Source of the DNA: JBEBSD01 sp040394475
GTDB taxonomy: Bacteria; Bacteroidota; Bacteroidia; Cytophagales; Spirosomataceae
Length of the DNA: 64,000 nt
Assembly (NCBI GenBank): GCA_040394475.1
Contig: JBEBSD010000021.1
Location: forward strand, 19,549 to 83,548
Reading direction: 5' to 3'
In this document: in pieces, positions 14,884 through 23,876 of the stretch
Position numbering within the stretch: position 1 is the stretch's first letter
How the letters are laid out: the number at the start of each line of letters is the position of its first letter
Notes under the pieces: model-generated
What the model saw: only the letters and a program-made list of their open reading frames with translations
Databases searched by the model: none
What the model was told of the DNA's origin: nothing
Program-made: the position numbers and the translations under genes

Positions 14884-17391
14884 TCAGATCGGGTCTACGT
14901 CAATCACAACCTGAATATTTTTCTTTGTTTTATCCGTAAGGACGGCGGTCACACAATTCTGCAACAAGCTTTTTACGGCCCTAAAATTAATCTTTTCCCG
15001 CTCAAGTTTAATAAGTATATCAAACAAAAAGCGATTTCGGACCCTTTCGACCAGCGGCGCCTCTGGCCCCAGCACCCTGCTTTTTCCCAACTGCCCGGTA
15101 AGCGTATCTACCAGTTCCCTGGCGACCTTTAAAGCTGTCAGGGCCTCTTCATGCCTGACCGTTAATTTTATCAGCCGGGTGAAAGGCGGGTATCCGAAAT
15201 TATTGCGCTCCACAATTTCGGACTCATACATCCCCAGATAATCTCCTTCGACTACCCGCGCCAGCAACTCATGATCCGGCTGGCTCGTCTGGATCAGCAC
15301 CCTTCCCTTGGTGGCAGCCCGTCTTCCCGCCCGGCCGCTCACCTGTGTCAGCAACTGAAAAGCCCGTTCCGTCGCCCGGAACTCCGGAAAATTAATCATC
15401 CGGTCGACATCAAAAATACCCACCACACTGACATTATCAAAGTCCAGTCCCTTGGTTACCATCTGGGTCCCTACCAGGATGTCGACACTTTTGTCCTCAA
15501 AACTACGAATAATGGTTGAATAGGCATTTTTAGACCGGGTCGTATCCAGGTCCATCCGTTGAATCCGTGCGCGCGGGAAAATGAGCTGCAGCTGATTTTC
15601 AATCTTTTCGGTACCAAACCCCATGGTTTTTACCTGTAAGGAACCACACGACGGACACACAGCCGGCACCGGTTCGTGGTGCCCGCAGTAATGGCAGCGA
15701 AGTTCTGCCGCACGCATATGGTACGTCAGGGTAACATCGCAATTCGCACATCCCGAAATCCAGTCGCACGCCTCACACTGCAGCCACGGCGAATAGCCTC
15801 TGCGGTTCTGAAACAGGATCGTCTGTTCCCCTTTACGGAGGTTTTCTTCCATCGCTTCCAATAAGACTGAAGAGAACTCTTCCCGCATCTTCTTTTGCTT
15901 CTTTTCCTGCTTCAGGTTAATCAGCACAAACTCCGGCAGGTTGGCGGCGCCAAACCGTTCCTTCATGGTTACCAATCCATACAATCCTTTCCGGGCATTG
16001 AAATAACTTTCCAGGGAAGGCGTTGCCGATCCCAGCAATGCTTTCCCTTTGTGCAGGTGGGCGAGGATTACCGCGACATCCCGTGCATGGTAGCGCGGTG
16101 CGGGATCGAATTGTTTATACGAACTTTCATGTTCTTCGTCCACGATGATCAGCCCCAGGTTATCAAACGGCAGAAAAACGGCGGAGCGCACCCCAATCAC
16201 GAAGGGAAACTTTCCTTCCACTACCCCTTTCCAGACTTCCACCCGTTCATTGTCCGAAAACCGCGAATGGTAAATCCCCATCCGGTTTCCGAAAACTTTC
16301 TGAAGCCGTACCACAATCTGGGTCGTCAGCGCAATTTCGGGCAACAGGTATAGTACCTGCACGCCGCTGTCCAGCGCCTGGCGAACCAGCTCTATAAACA
16401 CCTCCGTTTTACCGCTTCCGGTAATTCCATGGAGCAAAACCACCGAATGGTTCTGGAAATGCTTGCGGATCTCGCCGGCTGCGACCTCCTGGCTTTCTGA
16501 AAGGGTGACCTTTTGCAAACTGCTTTCGGGAATGGTTTCGAAGCGGGACACCTTCATTTCCTGCTGCAGCAGGACCCCTTTTTTCAGCAGCGTTTGCAAG
16601 GCCGAACCGGAGAGCTTATCGTCCTTTGTAAAAATACCTTTATCCAGCCCTTTCTCATTGAGTCCGGGATCGTTAAATACGGGGATATACCGCAGGTAGC
16701 ACAACAGGATATCCAGTTGTTTGGGAAACTTTTCCAATCCTCTTACCAGCTCATTGAGCTTTTCCCGCTCCAGGTAATCCGGTGCCAGCCGTATTTTGAC
16801 TATCTGTTTAGGCTGGTACTTCTCACGGATTTCTTCAAAAAGAATGATCGCACGCTTTCCCACCAGGTTTTTGATCAGCCGGGTAACCTGTTTCGATTGG
16901 GAAATACGTCCCAGTTCTTCATAGGTAAGCACCCCATGCTTCTGAACCTCCTCCAACAACCCTGCTTCTTCCGGTGTTAACAACTCCGGATAGTTAAAAT
17001 CAGGGTTATACTGTACTTTGGACTGGCTGGAAATTTTGAGGCCCGACGGCAACGCGATGTTGAGCACCTCCCCGATGGCGCACAGGTAATATTCGGCAAT
17101 CCACTGAAACAGCTCCAATTGGTAGGAAGTCACCAGAGGATGCGTATCCAGCAGCTCCAGGATATATTTGGCGGAATAACCGGTTGGCGGATTCTGGTGC
17201 AACGCCGAAACAATGGCTGTCAATACCCTTGATTTTCCGAATTGCACCACTACTCTCGCGCCTACCCGGATAGTTCCCGCTAGTTCCCGGGGTACCCGAT
17301 AGGTAAACAGCCGGTTAACCGGAACCGGTAAAATTAAATCAGCGAAAAACGTAACTTCCTCTTCGAAAAGCGCATCAGCAGCCAAAGCCAT
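14884..17391 (-). CDS. priA: Primosomal replication restart helicase PriA
   Basis: 835 residues. The N-terminal 3'-DNA-binding domain begins FADLILPVPVNRLFTYRVP. The helicase core has Walker A GITGSGKTEVF, DEEHESSYKQFDPAPRYHARD, LLGSATPSLES, and later VGTQMVTKGLDFDNV and TQVSGRAGR. Eight zinc-binding cysteines lie in CEACDWISGCANCDVT and CHYCGHHEPVPAVCPSCGS. PriA reloads the replisome at stalled forks. The ATG at 17391 is well placed after a terminator. Confidence 0.97.
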   Translation of the reverse strand: MALAADALFEEEVTFFADLILPVPVNRLFTYRVPRELAGTIRVGARVVVQFGKSRVLTAIVSALHQNPPTGYSAKYILELLDTHPLVTSYQLELFQWIAEYYLCAIGEVLNIALPSGLKISSQSKVQYNPDFNYPELLTPEEAGLLEEVQKHGVLTYEELGRISQSKQVTRLIKNLVGKRAIILFEEIREKYQPKQIVKIRLAPDYLEREKLNELVRGLEKFPKQLDILLCYLRYIPVFNDPGLNEKGLDKGIFTKDDKLSGSALQTLLKKGVLLQQEMKVSRFETIPESSLQKVTLSESQEVAAGEIRKHFQNHSVVLLHGITGSGKTEVFIELVRQALDSGVQVLYLLPEIALTTQIVVRLQKVFGNRMGIYHSRFSDNERVEVWKGVVEGKFPFVIGVRSAVFLPFDNLGLIIVDEEHESSYKQFDPAPRYHARDVAVILAHLHKGKALLGSATPSLESYFNARKGLYGLVTMKERFGAANLPEFVLINLKQEKKQKKMREEFSSVLLEAMEENLRKGEQTILFQNRRGYSPWLQCEACDWISGCANCDVTLTYHMRAAELRCHYCGHHEPVPAVCPSCGSLQVKTMGFGTEKIENQLQLIFPRARIQRMDLDTTRSKNAYSTIIRSFEDKSVDILVGTQMVTKGLDFDNVSVVGIFDVDRMINFPEFRATERAFQLLTQVSGRAGRRAATKGRVLIQTSQPDHELLARVVEGDYLGMYESEIVERNNFGYPPFTRLIKLTVRHEEALTALKVARELVDTLTGQLGKSRVLGPEAPLVERVRNRFLFDILIKLEREKINFRAVKSLLQNCVTAVLTDKTKKNIQVVIDVDPI

Positions 17392-17411
17392 TTATACTTG
17401 TAGCATCTATA

Positions 17412-17448
17412 CAAAAAGAGACCAGTGTTCATCATCCGGTCTCCCTTT
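17412..17448 (-). terminator. Terminator between the coiled-coil gene and priA
   Basis: On the minus strand GAGACC (17443-17438) pairs with GGTCTC (17423-17418) across a 14-base loop and is followed by TTTTTG. It ends the transcript of the coiled-coil gene before priA starts. Confidence 0.65.
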
Positions 17449-17521
17449 TAAAACTCATACACGAATGTAGGTAAAAAGACGGAATTTCTCGTTATACCCG
17501 TCCATATTTGACCTTCTCTTC

Positions 17522-18463
17522 TTACTTTACAGAGAAATCGCCCTGTCCTATTTTAAACCCTTCCGCATAAAGTTCAATCACATAGGTGCCGTTTTTCAGC
17601 GGGATTCCTCCCCGACCGTAGAAGATGGATACGGCCTGGCGCGTATTGGTAAACAAAATGCTTTGTTTCGAGCTGTAGATGGTCTCCCGTTCGTTATGGA
17701 TAAAAGACCCCGAGCCCGTCGCCATGTCCGACAAGACCGCGCCATCCGGGTCGAGCACCCGCAGGTAAATTTCCTTTTCGTTATGTTCGGCCACTTCATT
17801 TTCAGCCAGCTCAAAGCTGACCTTCAGCTGATTGACCAGTCTCGCCCGGTATTTACCCCCGTCCCGCTCTTTCCCTTTGTCCGAAATCGCGTTGACAACG
17901 ATCTTTTCTGCCTTTAACGCCGACGCCCGGGTCACTTTTGCTTCCAGATCCTGGTTGATCGCACTGAAATTCTGGAGTTGCTCGCCCAGTTCTTCCTTCT
18001 CGCTTTGCAGCCCGGTAAGTTGTTCGCTCAGCGCTTCATTCCGTGCAGCCGCACTGCCCAACTCTTCCCGCAGGGTCACAATCTCGCTGTCTTTCTGCGT
18101 GAGCAGCGCTTCGTAGTTTTTAATCCGGTCTTCATACTTGCGGATCGAAAAACTGTTCAGGTCTTTCAGCGACTGCTTGTCCTTTTCCAGCTGTGCCTTT
18201 AACGAAAGTAGGGAATCAACCCGTCCGCCGAGCTGCTGAATTTGCGCAATTTTAATATCCAGCTGACCGGAGATCGAATCCAGCTTGGTTTTGGTACTTA
18301 ACACCTCCTCCGTTCTCGCCGCTATAATGGTATCTTTCGAATCGTTTTCCTGGCGCTCCTGATAAAAAAAGTAAAGAAGCACCACATTCAACACAGCCAG
18401 AATGGCCAGAGCTGCCCATAACAGGTTTTTACGATCTTGCTTTTGCTCCCTATTGTAGCTCAT
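17522..18463 (-). CDS. Membrane-anchored coiled-coil protein of unknown function
   Basis: 313 residues that I cannot assign to a named family. A short positively charged N-terminus (MSYNREQKQDRKN) is followed by one transmembrane helix at about 14-34, then a long heptad-rich coiled coil (about 40-195; many E, Q, L and S). The compact C-terminal domain of about 110 residues contains YLRVLDPDGAVLSDM and ends GTYVIELYAEGFKIGQGDFSVK, which looks like a beta-sandwich. Orientation suggests a periplasmic coiled coil and sandwich anchored in the inner membrane. Its neighbours (glycosyltransferase upstream, priA downstream after a terminator) do not point to a role. Confidence 0.7.
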   Translation of the reverse strand: MSYNREQKQDRKNLLWAALAILAVLNVVLLYFFYQERQENDSKDTIIAARTEEVLSTKTKLDSISGQLDIKIAQIQQLGGRVDSLLSLKAQLEKDKQSLKDLNSFSIRKYEDRIKNYEALLTQKDSEIVTLREELGSAAARNEALSEQLTGLQSEKEELGEQLQNFSAINQDLEAKVTRASALKAEKIVVNAISDKGKERDGGKYRARLVNQLKVSFELAENEVAEHNEKEIYLRVLDPDGAVLSDMATGSGSFIHNERETIYSSKQSILFTNTRQAVSIFYGRGGIPLKNGTYVIELYAEGFKIGQGDFSVK

Positions 18464-18486
18464 TTTAGTGGGGGTTAAAAATTACT

Positions 18487-19536
18487 TTACTCGTTTCTGC
18501 TTACTATTACCGAGGGCAGCACCTTTTCAAACGTGTCGCGAACTTTCGTAAACGACAGCTGTGCACAGGGCTTCTCCCTCTCCCTTATCAACACACAATT
18601 CTCACCATTTCCATACCTTCCTGAGTAAGGGTTGTACTCCTTAAACTGATGTAATGATCCCATTAAAATAATTCCGAATGTCCCTACCGCATTTGCCAGA
18701 TGAGCCGGTCCGCTATCCAAACCCACAAAAAACGACGCCCGGCGGATCACTTCCGCCGACTCCAGAATAGACAGTTTCCCGGTAAGGTTACGATAACCGG
18801 GATGGTCGATCTGAAGGTTACTGCTGAGTCCTATTTCCACAATTTCATAGGGATAATTCTCCAGCAACCAGTAGACCAGCTCCTGCCATTTTTCCACCGG
18901 CCAGTCTTTCGGAGCATAATTCGATTGGCAATGGATAACGATAAACCGTGGAGGAAGCTGCAATTCAGCTACTTTTTCACGGTGCCGGTCCTGCAGGTAT
19001 ACCCGGGGCTGCCGGTCGTTCGGAGGCTGCAGGTCTGCTACCTTCGCAAAGACCTCCAGCAAATTCCCAAAATCGAAATACGTATCTACGGTGATCCCTT
19101 TCCGAACGGCAACCGGATTTTCCACAAATACCTGACAGGTCGGGCAGTGATTATTGTTCCGGAATTGCAGCTCGTACACGTGGTCAAACACCCCTGTTTT
19201 CAGCAGCACGGTCCGTTCCGTCACGCAGGTCTCCGCAAACACCTCATCCACGTGGGGATTTACCTCCACGAGTTCTTTGAACACCGGCTTGACAAACCAT
19301 ACTACATGGGCGTCCGGATGCAGCGCCCGAACCTGCCCGGATAAGGGCTCGGTGGCAACGATATCTCCGAAATGCTCTGTTCTGATAACGGCTACCAGTT
19401 CTTTACCCGCCGGAAACCTCTTTTTCTTCTTATTAAAATACCTCGACGCCCGGTAGCCGCTGTAATGCACACTGAAAATATGTGCGTACTTATGGTACCG
19501 GTGTGTCCAAAGCGCTACAAGACTCTTTAAAGTCAT
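18487..19536 (-). CDS. Glycosyltransferase family 9 (heptosyltransferase-like)
   Basis: About 349 residues from the ATG at 19536; the frame extends to a TTG at 19569, which is less likely. The GT-B fold shows RTEHFGDIVATEPL near the start, FIVIHCQSNYAPKDWPVEKW in the middle and FFVGLDSGPAHLANAVGTF, the ADP-sugar-binding D-S-G-P-A-H motif of the ADP-heptose:LPS heptosyltransferase family. A 16-residue segment with HCPTC looks like a local insertion. It likely adds a sugar to the LPS inner core or another surface glycan on the cytoplasmic side. The exact donor is unknown, since many Bacteroidota members may not use heptose. Only 23 bases separate it from the coiled-coil gene, which suggests co-transcription. 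Confidence 0.85.
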   Translation of the reverse strand: MTLKSLVALWTHRYHKYAHIFSVHYSGYRASRYFNKKKKRFPAGKELVAVIRTEHFGDIVATEPLSGQVRALHPDAHVVWFVKPVFKELVEVNPHVDEVFAETCVTERTVLLKTGVFDHVYELQFRNNNHCPTCQVFVENPVAVRKGITVDTYFDFGNLLEVFAKVADLQPPNDRQPRVYLQDRHREKVAELQLPPRFIVIHCQSNYAPKDWPVEKWQELVYWLLENYPYEIVEIGLSSNLQIDHPGYRNLTGKLSILESAEVIRRASFFVGLDSGPAHLANAVGTFGIILMGSLHQFKEYNPYSGRYGNGENCVLIREREKPCAQLSFTKVRDTFEKVLPSVIVSRNE

Positions 19537-19725
19537 AGGCAATACCTCAATCGTTAATTCACGTTGCAAAAATAACCAAGTTTTTCCTTATTGGACGATT
19601 TCTATGTCAATCCCTGCACATTTCCACCCTCGACAACTGGTTTATCGGCTATTCCGCCACAAAAAGCGCGCCAGTACCCCTTACCGTAAAAATGAGGAGT
19701 TTATGACCCAAATCGCTCTCCAGCC

Positions 19726-19756
19726 AAAAAAAATCCGGCACGTTTCCGCGCCGGAT
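19726..19756 (-). terminator. Terminator of the Rieske-DUF5777-YceI unit
   Basis: On the minus strand ATCCGGC (19756-19750) pairs with GCCGGAT (19739-19733) and is followed by a run of eight T. It lies about 30 bases past the YceI stop codon. Confidence 0.85.
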
Positions 19757-19786
19757 CGACTATTTTCCCGCCTGAAATGGCCCGAA

Positions 19787-20344
19787 TCAACGGGGCTCCA
19801 TCGTGAATGCGGCGGTGACCTTAATCACCTGGGCAATTTTCACAAAAACAATCGTCGGCACCTCAATCTTGTGGTCTGTCAACGCAATTTCGAAACCGGA
19901 TTCGAGCAAAACCTTGCCCCCTCCCACCGTCAGCTTCCCTTTCAGGATCCGGTTCTGTGTCACTCCGTGGACTGTCAGTTTCCCCTGAGCCGTCACCTGA
20001 TGGGTGCCATCCTTCATGACAGCCGCCGGGTGGTCTATTTTCCCGCTGAAAGTTGCGGTCGGAAACCGGGTTGATTCCATATAATTTTCATTAAAATGCT
20101 CCTGCATCAGTTTATTGGGGAACACAAAATCTGTTATTTTCATCCGTACGGCTATTTCACCCGTCCCGATGTTTAAAACAGCCTGAGCCTTCCCGTGTGT
20201 CGCGCTGATGTTTTCCACAGGTGTTTCCGAAAAAAACCTGATCTCTCCGGTACTGGTTCCATACAATGTATGCTGTGCGGTCGCAAAAACGGGCGCACCT
20301 CCCAGCACCCCTGCAACCAACATCTTCCTGATCATCCCTTTCAT
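19787..20344 (-). CDS. YceI family protein
   Basis: About 185 residues from the ATG at 20344 (a TTG at 20350 is the outer limit). A signal peptide (MKGMIRKMLVAGVLGG up to ATAQ) directs it to the periplasm. The YceI lipocalin-like barrel follows, with GEIRFFSETPVENISATH, STRFPTATFSGKI and LTVHGVTQNRILKGKLTV. YceI proteins bind isoprenoid or other hydrophobic ligands, and in Bacteroidota they often sit with respiratory or lipid genes. It is the third gene of a compact minus-strand set after a Rieske protein and a DUF5777 barrel, 15 bases downstream of the latter, and a strong terminator follows. The ligand is unknown. Confidence 0.93.
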   Translation of the reverse strand: MKGMIRKMLVAGVLGGAPVFATAQHTLYGTSTGEIRFFSETPVENISATHGKAQAVLNIGTGEIAVRMKITDFVFPNKLMQEHFNENYMESTRFPTATFSGKIDHPAAVMKDGTHQVTAQGKLTVHGVTQNRILKGKLTVGGGKVLLESGFEIALTDHKIEVPTIVFVKIAQVIKVTAAFTMEPR

Positions 20345-20359
20345 ATCCAACCGGATTAG

Positions 20360-21250
20360 TCATTGGCCCCTCGCTTTTTTGTCGAAGCTGAAGGTGCGTG
20401 AAATATTGAACCCATAATGAATATCGCCCTTTCCCCAGGCCCCCGTGGTTTCCCCGATAAACTGTTTTTCAATCATTCCCAGGGAATTGGTGAGGTGCAA
20501 CTGAAAAACATGGCCACCGGTTTCGATGTCGACGCCAACCGACATGGAATCGTAATACGGCGCTGTAATCGTGTTGTTCTCGCGGGCCGTCCAGAAATAT
20601 TCCCCATTCACCGAAATTCTTTTGGAAAGCTTAAACCGGCCTCCCGCTCCCAGGGCAAGCAACATCTTCTCATCGCCCGTCACGTCGGGCCGGTTCCGGT
20701 AGAGCCATCCCGGGGACAGCTGAAAAGAAAACCGCTCCCCGAATTTCCGCGCTATCAGTGCCTGGGCCGTATACGTTAGCTTATCCTGGAATTCCAGCTC
20801 GCGGTTTGCGGTGGCAATGACCATACTCCCAAAAAGCGTAACCGATATCGGTACAGCGGAACTCCCGCCGGTCGTTTGCTTCAGCACTTTGACCTTTGCC
20901 AGAAAATCATAAGCCTTCTGTGAAGTGCTTCTTCCTGCCCCCAGCATGAAACGATCGGTCAACCCGTACTCGAGTCCCATCCGCATGGTGGCCTGATCGA
21001 GGCCAAACAACTGATAGGCCCCCGAATTAAGCCTCCCGAAACGGTGGGAAATCCGAAAGTCCAGGTGCTTTTTCTTCATCGTTTCCACGGAATGTCCGTT
21101 GACGACCCGGGTCGATTTAAAAGTGGCCCAGACGGGCGCCGTCTTCACCGGGTCCCCGGATTCCAGCTGTCCGAGCAAATCCTCTTCCTGTGCCCTGACC
21201 AACCCGGGGGCCGCCATCAGTAACACCCAATATAACCAGCGCATGATCAT
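20360..21250 (-). CDS. DUF5777 family outer-membrane beta-barrel protein
   Basis: 296 residues. A signal peptide (MIMRWLYWVLLMAAPGLVRAQ) is followed by alternating beta-strands through to the C-terminus, which ends in an aromatic pattern (NISRTFSFDKK). The HLDFRISHRFGRLN block and MGLEYGLTDRFMLGAG are typical of DUF5777 barrels in Bacteroidota. The function is not established. Its position between a Rieske-type 2Fe-2S lipoprotein and a YceI protein, with 5- and 15-base gaps, indicates one operon and a shared envelope role, perhaps in redox or lipid handling. This last point is inference. Confidence 0.85.
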   Translation of the reverse strand: MIMRWLYWVLLMAAPGLVRAQEEDLLGQLESGDPVKTAPVWATFKSTRVVNGHSVETMKKKHLDFRISHRFGRLNSGAYQLFGLDQATMRMGLEYGLTDRFMLGAGRSTSQKAYDFLAKVKVLKQTTGGSSAVPISVTLFGSMVIATANRELEFQDKLTYTAQALIARKFGERFSFQLSPGWLYRNRPDVTGDEKMLLALGAGGRFKLSKRISVNGEYFWTARENNTITAPYYDSMSVGVDIETGGHVFQLHLTNSLGMIEKQFIGETTGAWGKGDIHYGFNISRTFSFDKKARGQ

Positions 21251-21255
21251 CCTGC

Positions 21256-21774
21256 TTATGCCGTTACCGTCAGGCTGTTGCCGCCAGCCGCCACGGACGT
21301 TTTATAAGTAGCCAGTTCCGGAATATTTTCGCCGGTATCCGGTCGCTGTAAAACCGCCCCGGCGACCGAGAAACGGGAACCGTGGTTACTGCAATACAAC
21401 TCGTTCTGTGCACTTCTGAATACCAACTCATTGCCTTCGTGCGTACAGGTTTTTGAAAGTGCTACATACACTTCACCCGTGGTGAATGCCACGAGTACAT
21501 TCCCGACAACGGCGAAAGAACCGGCTGTTTTCAGCGATGTAAAATTCTGGTGTGTCAGGTCAATCGTAAAATTGATGTTATTGCCTGTGGCGCTGCCGGT
21601 TACCCCCGTTCCCTGGCCGGGACCTCCCGGGCCTCCCGGGCCCGGATCGTCCTCCGAAGAGCCGCAGGAAGTCAAGGTTCCCAGACAATAAAATGCCATC
21701 AATGCCGACGTACTCAATCCCAGCGACCGCAGAAATTCCCCCCGTTTGATTGTTTCCTTTTTTACAGTTTCCAT
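21256..21774 (-). CDS. Rieske 2Fe-2S domain lipoprotein
   Basis: About 172 residues from the ATG at 21774 (the frame extends further to 21822 but upstream residues look non-coding). The N-terminus has a hydrophobic segment ending LGTLTSCGSS, a lipobox-like site with C37, then a low-complexity Gly/Pro linker. The C-terminal Rieske domain carries both ligand pairs: C110-T-H112 and C128-S-N-H131. Such proteins hold a 2Fe-2S cluster bound by two Cys and two His and shuttle electrons at the outer face of a membrane. It is too small to be a bc1-type Rieske subunit with the usual transmembrane arrangement. It is first in a set with DUF5777 and YceI genes. Confidence 0.9.
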   Translation of the reverse strand: METVKKETIKRGEFLRSLGLSTSALMAFYCLGTLTSCGSSEDDPGPGGPGGPGQGTGVTGSATGNNINFTIDLTHQNFTSLKTAGSFAVVGNVLVAFTTGEVYVALSKTCTHEGNELVFRSAQNELYCSNHGSRFSVAGAVLQRPDTGENIPELATYKTSVAAGGNSLTVTA

Positions 21775-21869
21775 CCTATTCGTACTAAAATTTTGACAAT
21801 ACAATTCCCCTTGGCAGGTCATGCCATTTTTTTTTAAAGCGGTAACCGGTGCCGTCCGCCCGCTACCCG

Positions 21870-23165
21870 CTATTTCAGATTATACTTCACATACAGCCAG
21901 GCACCTGCAGAAAACAGGTTAACCCTACCAAACCCGACTTTCTGTACAGGAATCCGGGCATAAGGCTCCAGCACTACCGAAAAGCGTTTCGTTACGCGCC
22001 TTTCATACCCCACGGAGGCGTTCAGATGGCTGCCCCAATACCATCCCGTAGCACCTTCCCACTGGTACCACCGGATTGAAGGATCCGGCGTTTCATAGCG
22101 ATACTGATATTTTTCATGCAACATCCGGTAACTGGAAACACCGGTGGAAACCGACCATGTATACGTCTCTCCCCTGTAAAAATCATATTTCAGGTTCAGC
22201 GGCACTTCCAGGATCCGGCATGCGCCGTCAACACTTTCGGGAGTAACCGGCTGGCTCCAGCTCTCCGGCCACTGGTAATACCCGGGTCCCGCCGCATACA
22301 CTTTGTTATCGCGCACCACCCCTGCCTGCAGCGCCCACCGCGGACTCATCCGGTATTCCAACAGGACCGAAGCCGACAACACCGACCTGGAAAAGTCCGG
22401 CAGCCTTACGGCGCTGAAGTCGGGTGCAATCCCCAGGCGGATATTCCAGCGCTTCCATTCCGGGGCCAAAGCGGCCGGAGCCGCTGCCCGTTCTTCCTGT
22501 ACCAGGGGCAGCTGCGGTGAAATCCCGGCATAGGTTACCGGCAGCGCCGGCAGCAATGCCATTTCAGGAGCATGCACATTTGCATTTTTCACGGCCGCAG
22601 CTGCCAGGGTTGCTGCTGGTACCTCCGGCGTGTGATCCACCTGCCCCCCTCCTGGCAGGGATTGCCCTTCGCCGGTTATTAAAATTGTCCCGTCACTTCC
22701 GTCTGTACCCCTACGACGGTGTTCTGTAAGCACTCCGCTTGCTTCATACTTGCGACGGGACAATGTCTTCTCCTGAACAGCACTTTCAGGCCGGGATACG
22801 ACGTGACCCTTACCGGAGTTCAGTACCTGTTGATAGTTCCCTGTGTCGGCAGCCGGCTTACCGGCCCTGTTTCCCTCCGGAAGGATTGTCTCCGGAGCCA
22901 ATCCGGATCGGCCGGCCGGCGGGAGCTGATCCGCTGCCTGAGGTGCCTGCCTCCCCGGATACCACACAGCCAGCCCCACCAGCAACCCTATTACCGCCAA
23001 CCACGCAGCCGGCTTCTTCCACCCGATCCCGGATTTCCCGTCTACCTCATCCAGCCGCTTTTTAAGTCTGTTCCAACCGGTAGGGTTATCGTTCACATCA
23101 AGCTCTTCAGATAATTTTCGGAAGAACTCATCCAGTTTATCATCTGGCCATTCTTGCATACTCAT
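21870..23165 (-). CDS. Membrane-anchored outer-membrane-barrel protein, putative anti-sigma partner
   Basis: 431 residues. The first 50 residues are cytoplasmic-like, acidic and helical (DDKLDEFFRKLSEELDV), then one transmembrane helix at about 51-70 (AAWLAVIGLLVGLAVWYPG), a long Pro/Ala/Gly-rich linker to about 235, and a C-terminal beta-barrel-like domain (SVLLEYRMSPRWALQAGVVRDN through WLYVKYNLK). Its start overlaps the end of the ECF sigma gene by 26 bases, so translation is probably coupled. A short helical cytoplasmic domain next to an ECF sigma is what an anti-sigma factor looks like, while the C-terminus resembles PorT-type barrels. Direct control of the sigma factor is inferred from layout only. 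Confidence 0.75.
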   Translation of the reverse strand: MSMQEWPDDKLDEFFRKLSEELDVNDNPTGWNRLKKRLDEVDGKSGIGWKKPAAWLAVIGLLVGLAVWYPGRQAPQAADQLPPAGRSGLAPETILPEGNRAGKPAADTGNYQQVLNSGKGHVVSRPESAVQEKTLSRRKYEASGVLTEHRRRGTDGSDGTILITGEGQSLPGGGQVDHTPEVPAATLAAAAVKNANVHAPEMALLPALPVTYAGISPQLPLVQEERAAAPAALAPEWKRWNIRLGIAPDFSAVRLPDFSRSVLSASVLLEYRMSPRWALQAGVVRDNKVYAAGPGYYQWPESWSQPVTPESVDGACRILEVPLNLKYDFYRGETYTWSVSTGVSSYRMLHEKYQYRYETPDPSIRWYQWEGATGWYWGSHLNASVGYERRVTKRFSVVLEPYARIPVQKVGFGRVNLFSAGAWLYVKYNLK

Positions 23166-23709
23166 CAGCGCTTAATTTCGATAACATTGCTCTTAATTTC
23201 TCTCTTGCACGGGCCAGGTTTGATTTGGAAGCTCCAACGGAAATACCCAGTTTCCCGGCAATTTCCTCGTGGCTGTAGCCATCAATGACGGCCAGGCAAA
23301 ATACCATCCGATAGGCAGGGGTCAGTTGATGGATAAAGGAGAGAATTTCATCGTACGCCATCCCGCTGCTTATCGTTTCATCGCTGGCAAATGTATCGGT
23401 CAGCGCCCCCCCGTCCATTTCGTGAAACTTCACCTCCTGGCGATACCGGTCCAGCGCCGTATTCACCATGACCCTTCGCAGCCAGACAGGAAAAGGACGA
23501 TCCGGATCATAGGTCTCAATTTTAGTAAATATCTTAAAAAAACCATCATTCATTACTTCCAGGGCCTCCTCCTCGTTCTTGCTGTACCTCAGGCAGATAC
23601 GCATGGCATACGGGCAGAACATCTTATACAGGCGTTCCTGGCTACGGCGGTTTCTTTCCAAACAGCCTCGAAGTAATTCAGACAATACTGCGGAGTTGTA
23701 CGCTGGCAT
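23140..23709 (-). CDS. ECF RNA polymerase sigma factor
   Basis: 189 residues with sigma region 2 (RLYKMFCPYAMRICLRYSK, then EVMNDGFFKIFTKI) and region 4 (LTPAYRMVFCLAVIDGYSHEEIAGKLGISVGASKSNLARAREKLR, split here by descriptive range 125-175). No region 3 is present, as expected for ECF factors. It directs RNA polymerase to a small regulon, often envelope genes. The stop codon overlaps the start of the barrel/anchor gene by 26 bases, a typical sigma/anti-sigma arrangement. No clear autoregulatory promoter could be picked out upstream. Confidence 0.94.
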   Translation of the reverse strand: MPAYNSAVLSELLRGCLERNRRSQERLYKMFCPYAMRICLRYSKNEEEALEVMNDGFFKIFTKIETYDPDRPFPVWLRRVMVNTALDRYRQEVKFHEMDGGALTDTFASDETISSGMAYDEILSFIHQLTPAYRMVFCLAVIDGYSHEEIAGKLGISVGASKSNLARAREKLRAMLSKLSADEYARMAR

Positions 23710-23856
23710 ATTCAGGCATTTGTTACTACATACGGAAATACCTGGCGAAAGGTTGCGTACGGGAAATACTGTTTGCTAAAATTGGCGGGGCGGAGTGTCT
23801 TTTTTGGGGGGGGGACGGATTGAGGGTCTGTGTTATTTTTGTTCGTCAGGCTGGTA

Positions 23857-23876
23857 CGGGGTTCGACTCCGCTCAC
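23857..23876 (+). repeat. 20-base dispersed repeat, copy A
   Basis: CGGGGTTCGACTCCGCTCAC here is identical to the reverse complement of 63860-63879. The GAGCGGAGTCGAA core looks like a dispersed intergenic repeat of Bacteroidota. It resembles a tRNA T-loop but no tRNA folds around it. Confidence 0.6.
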
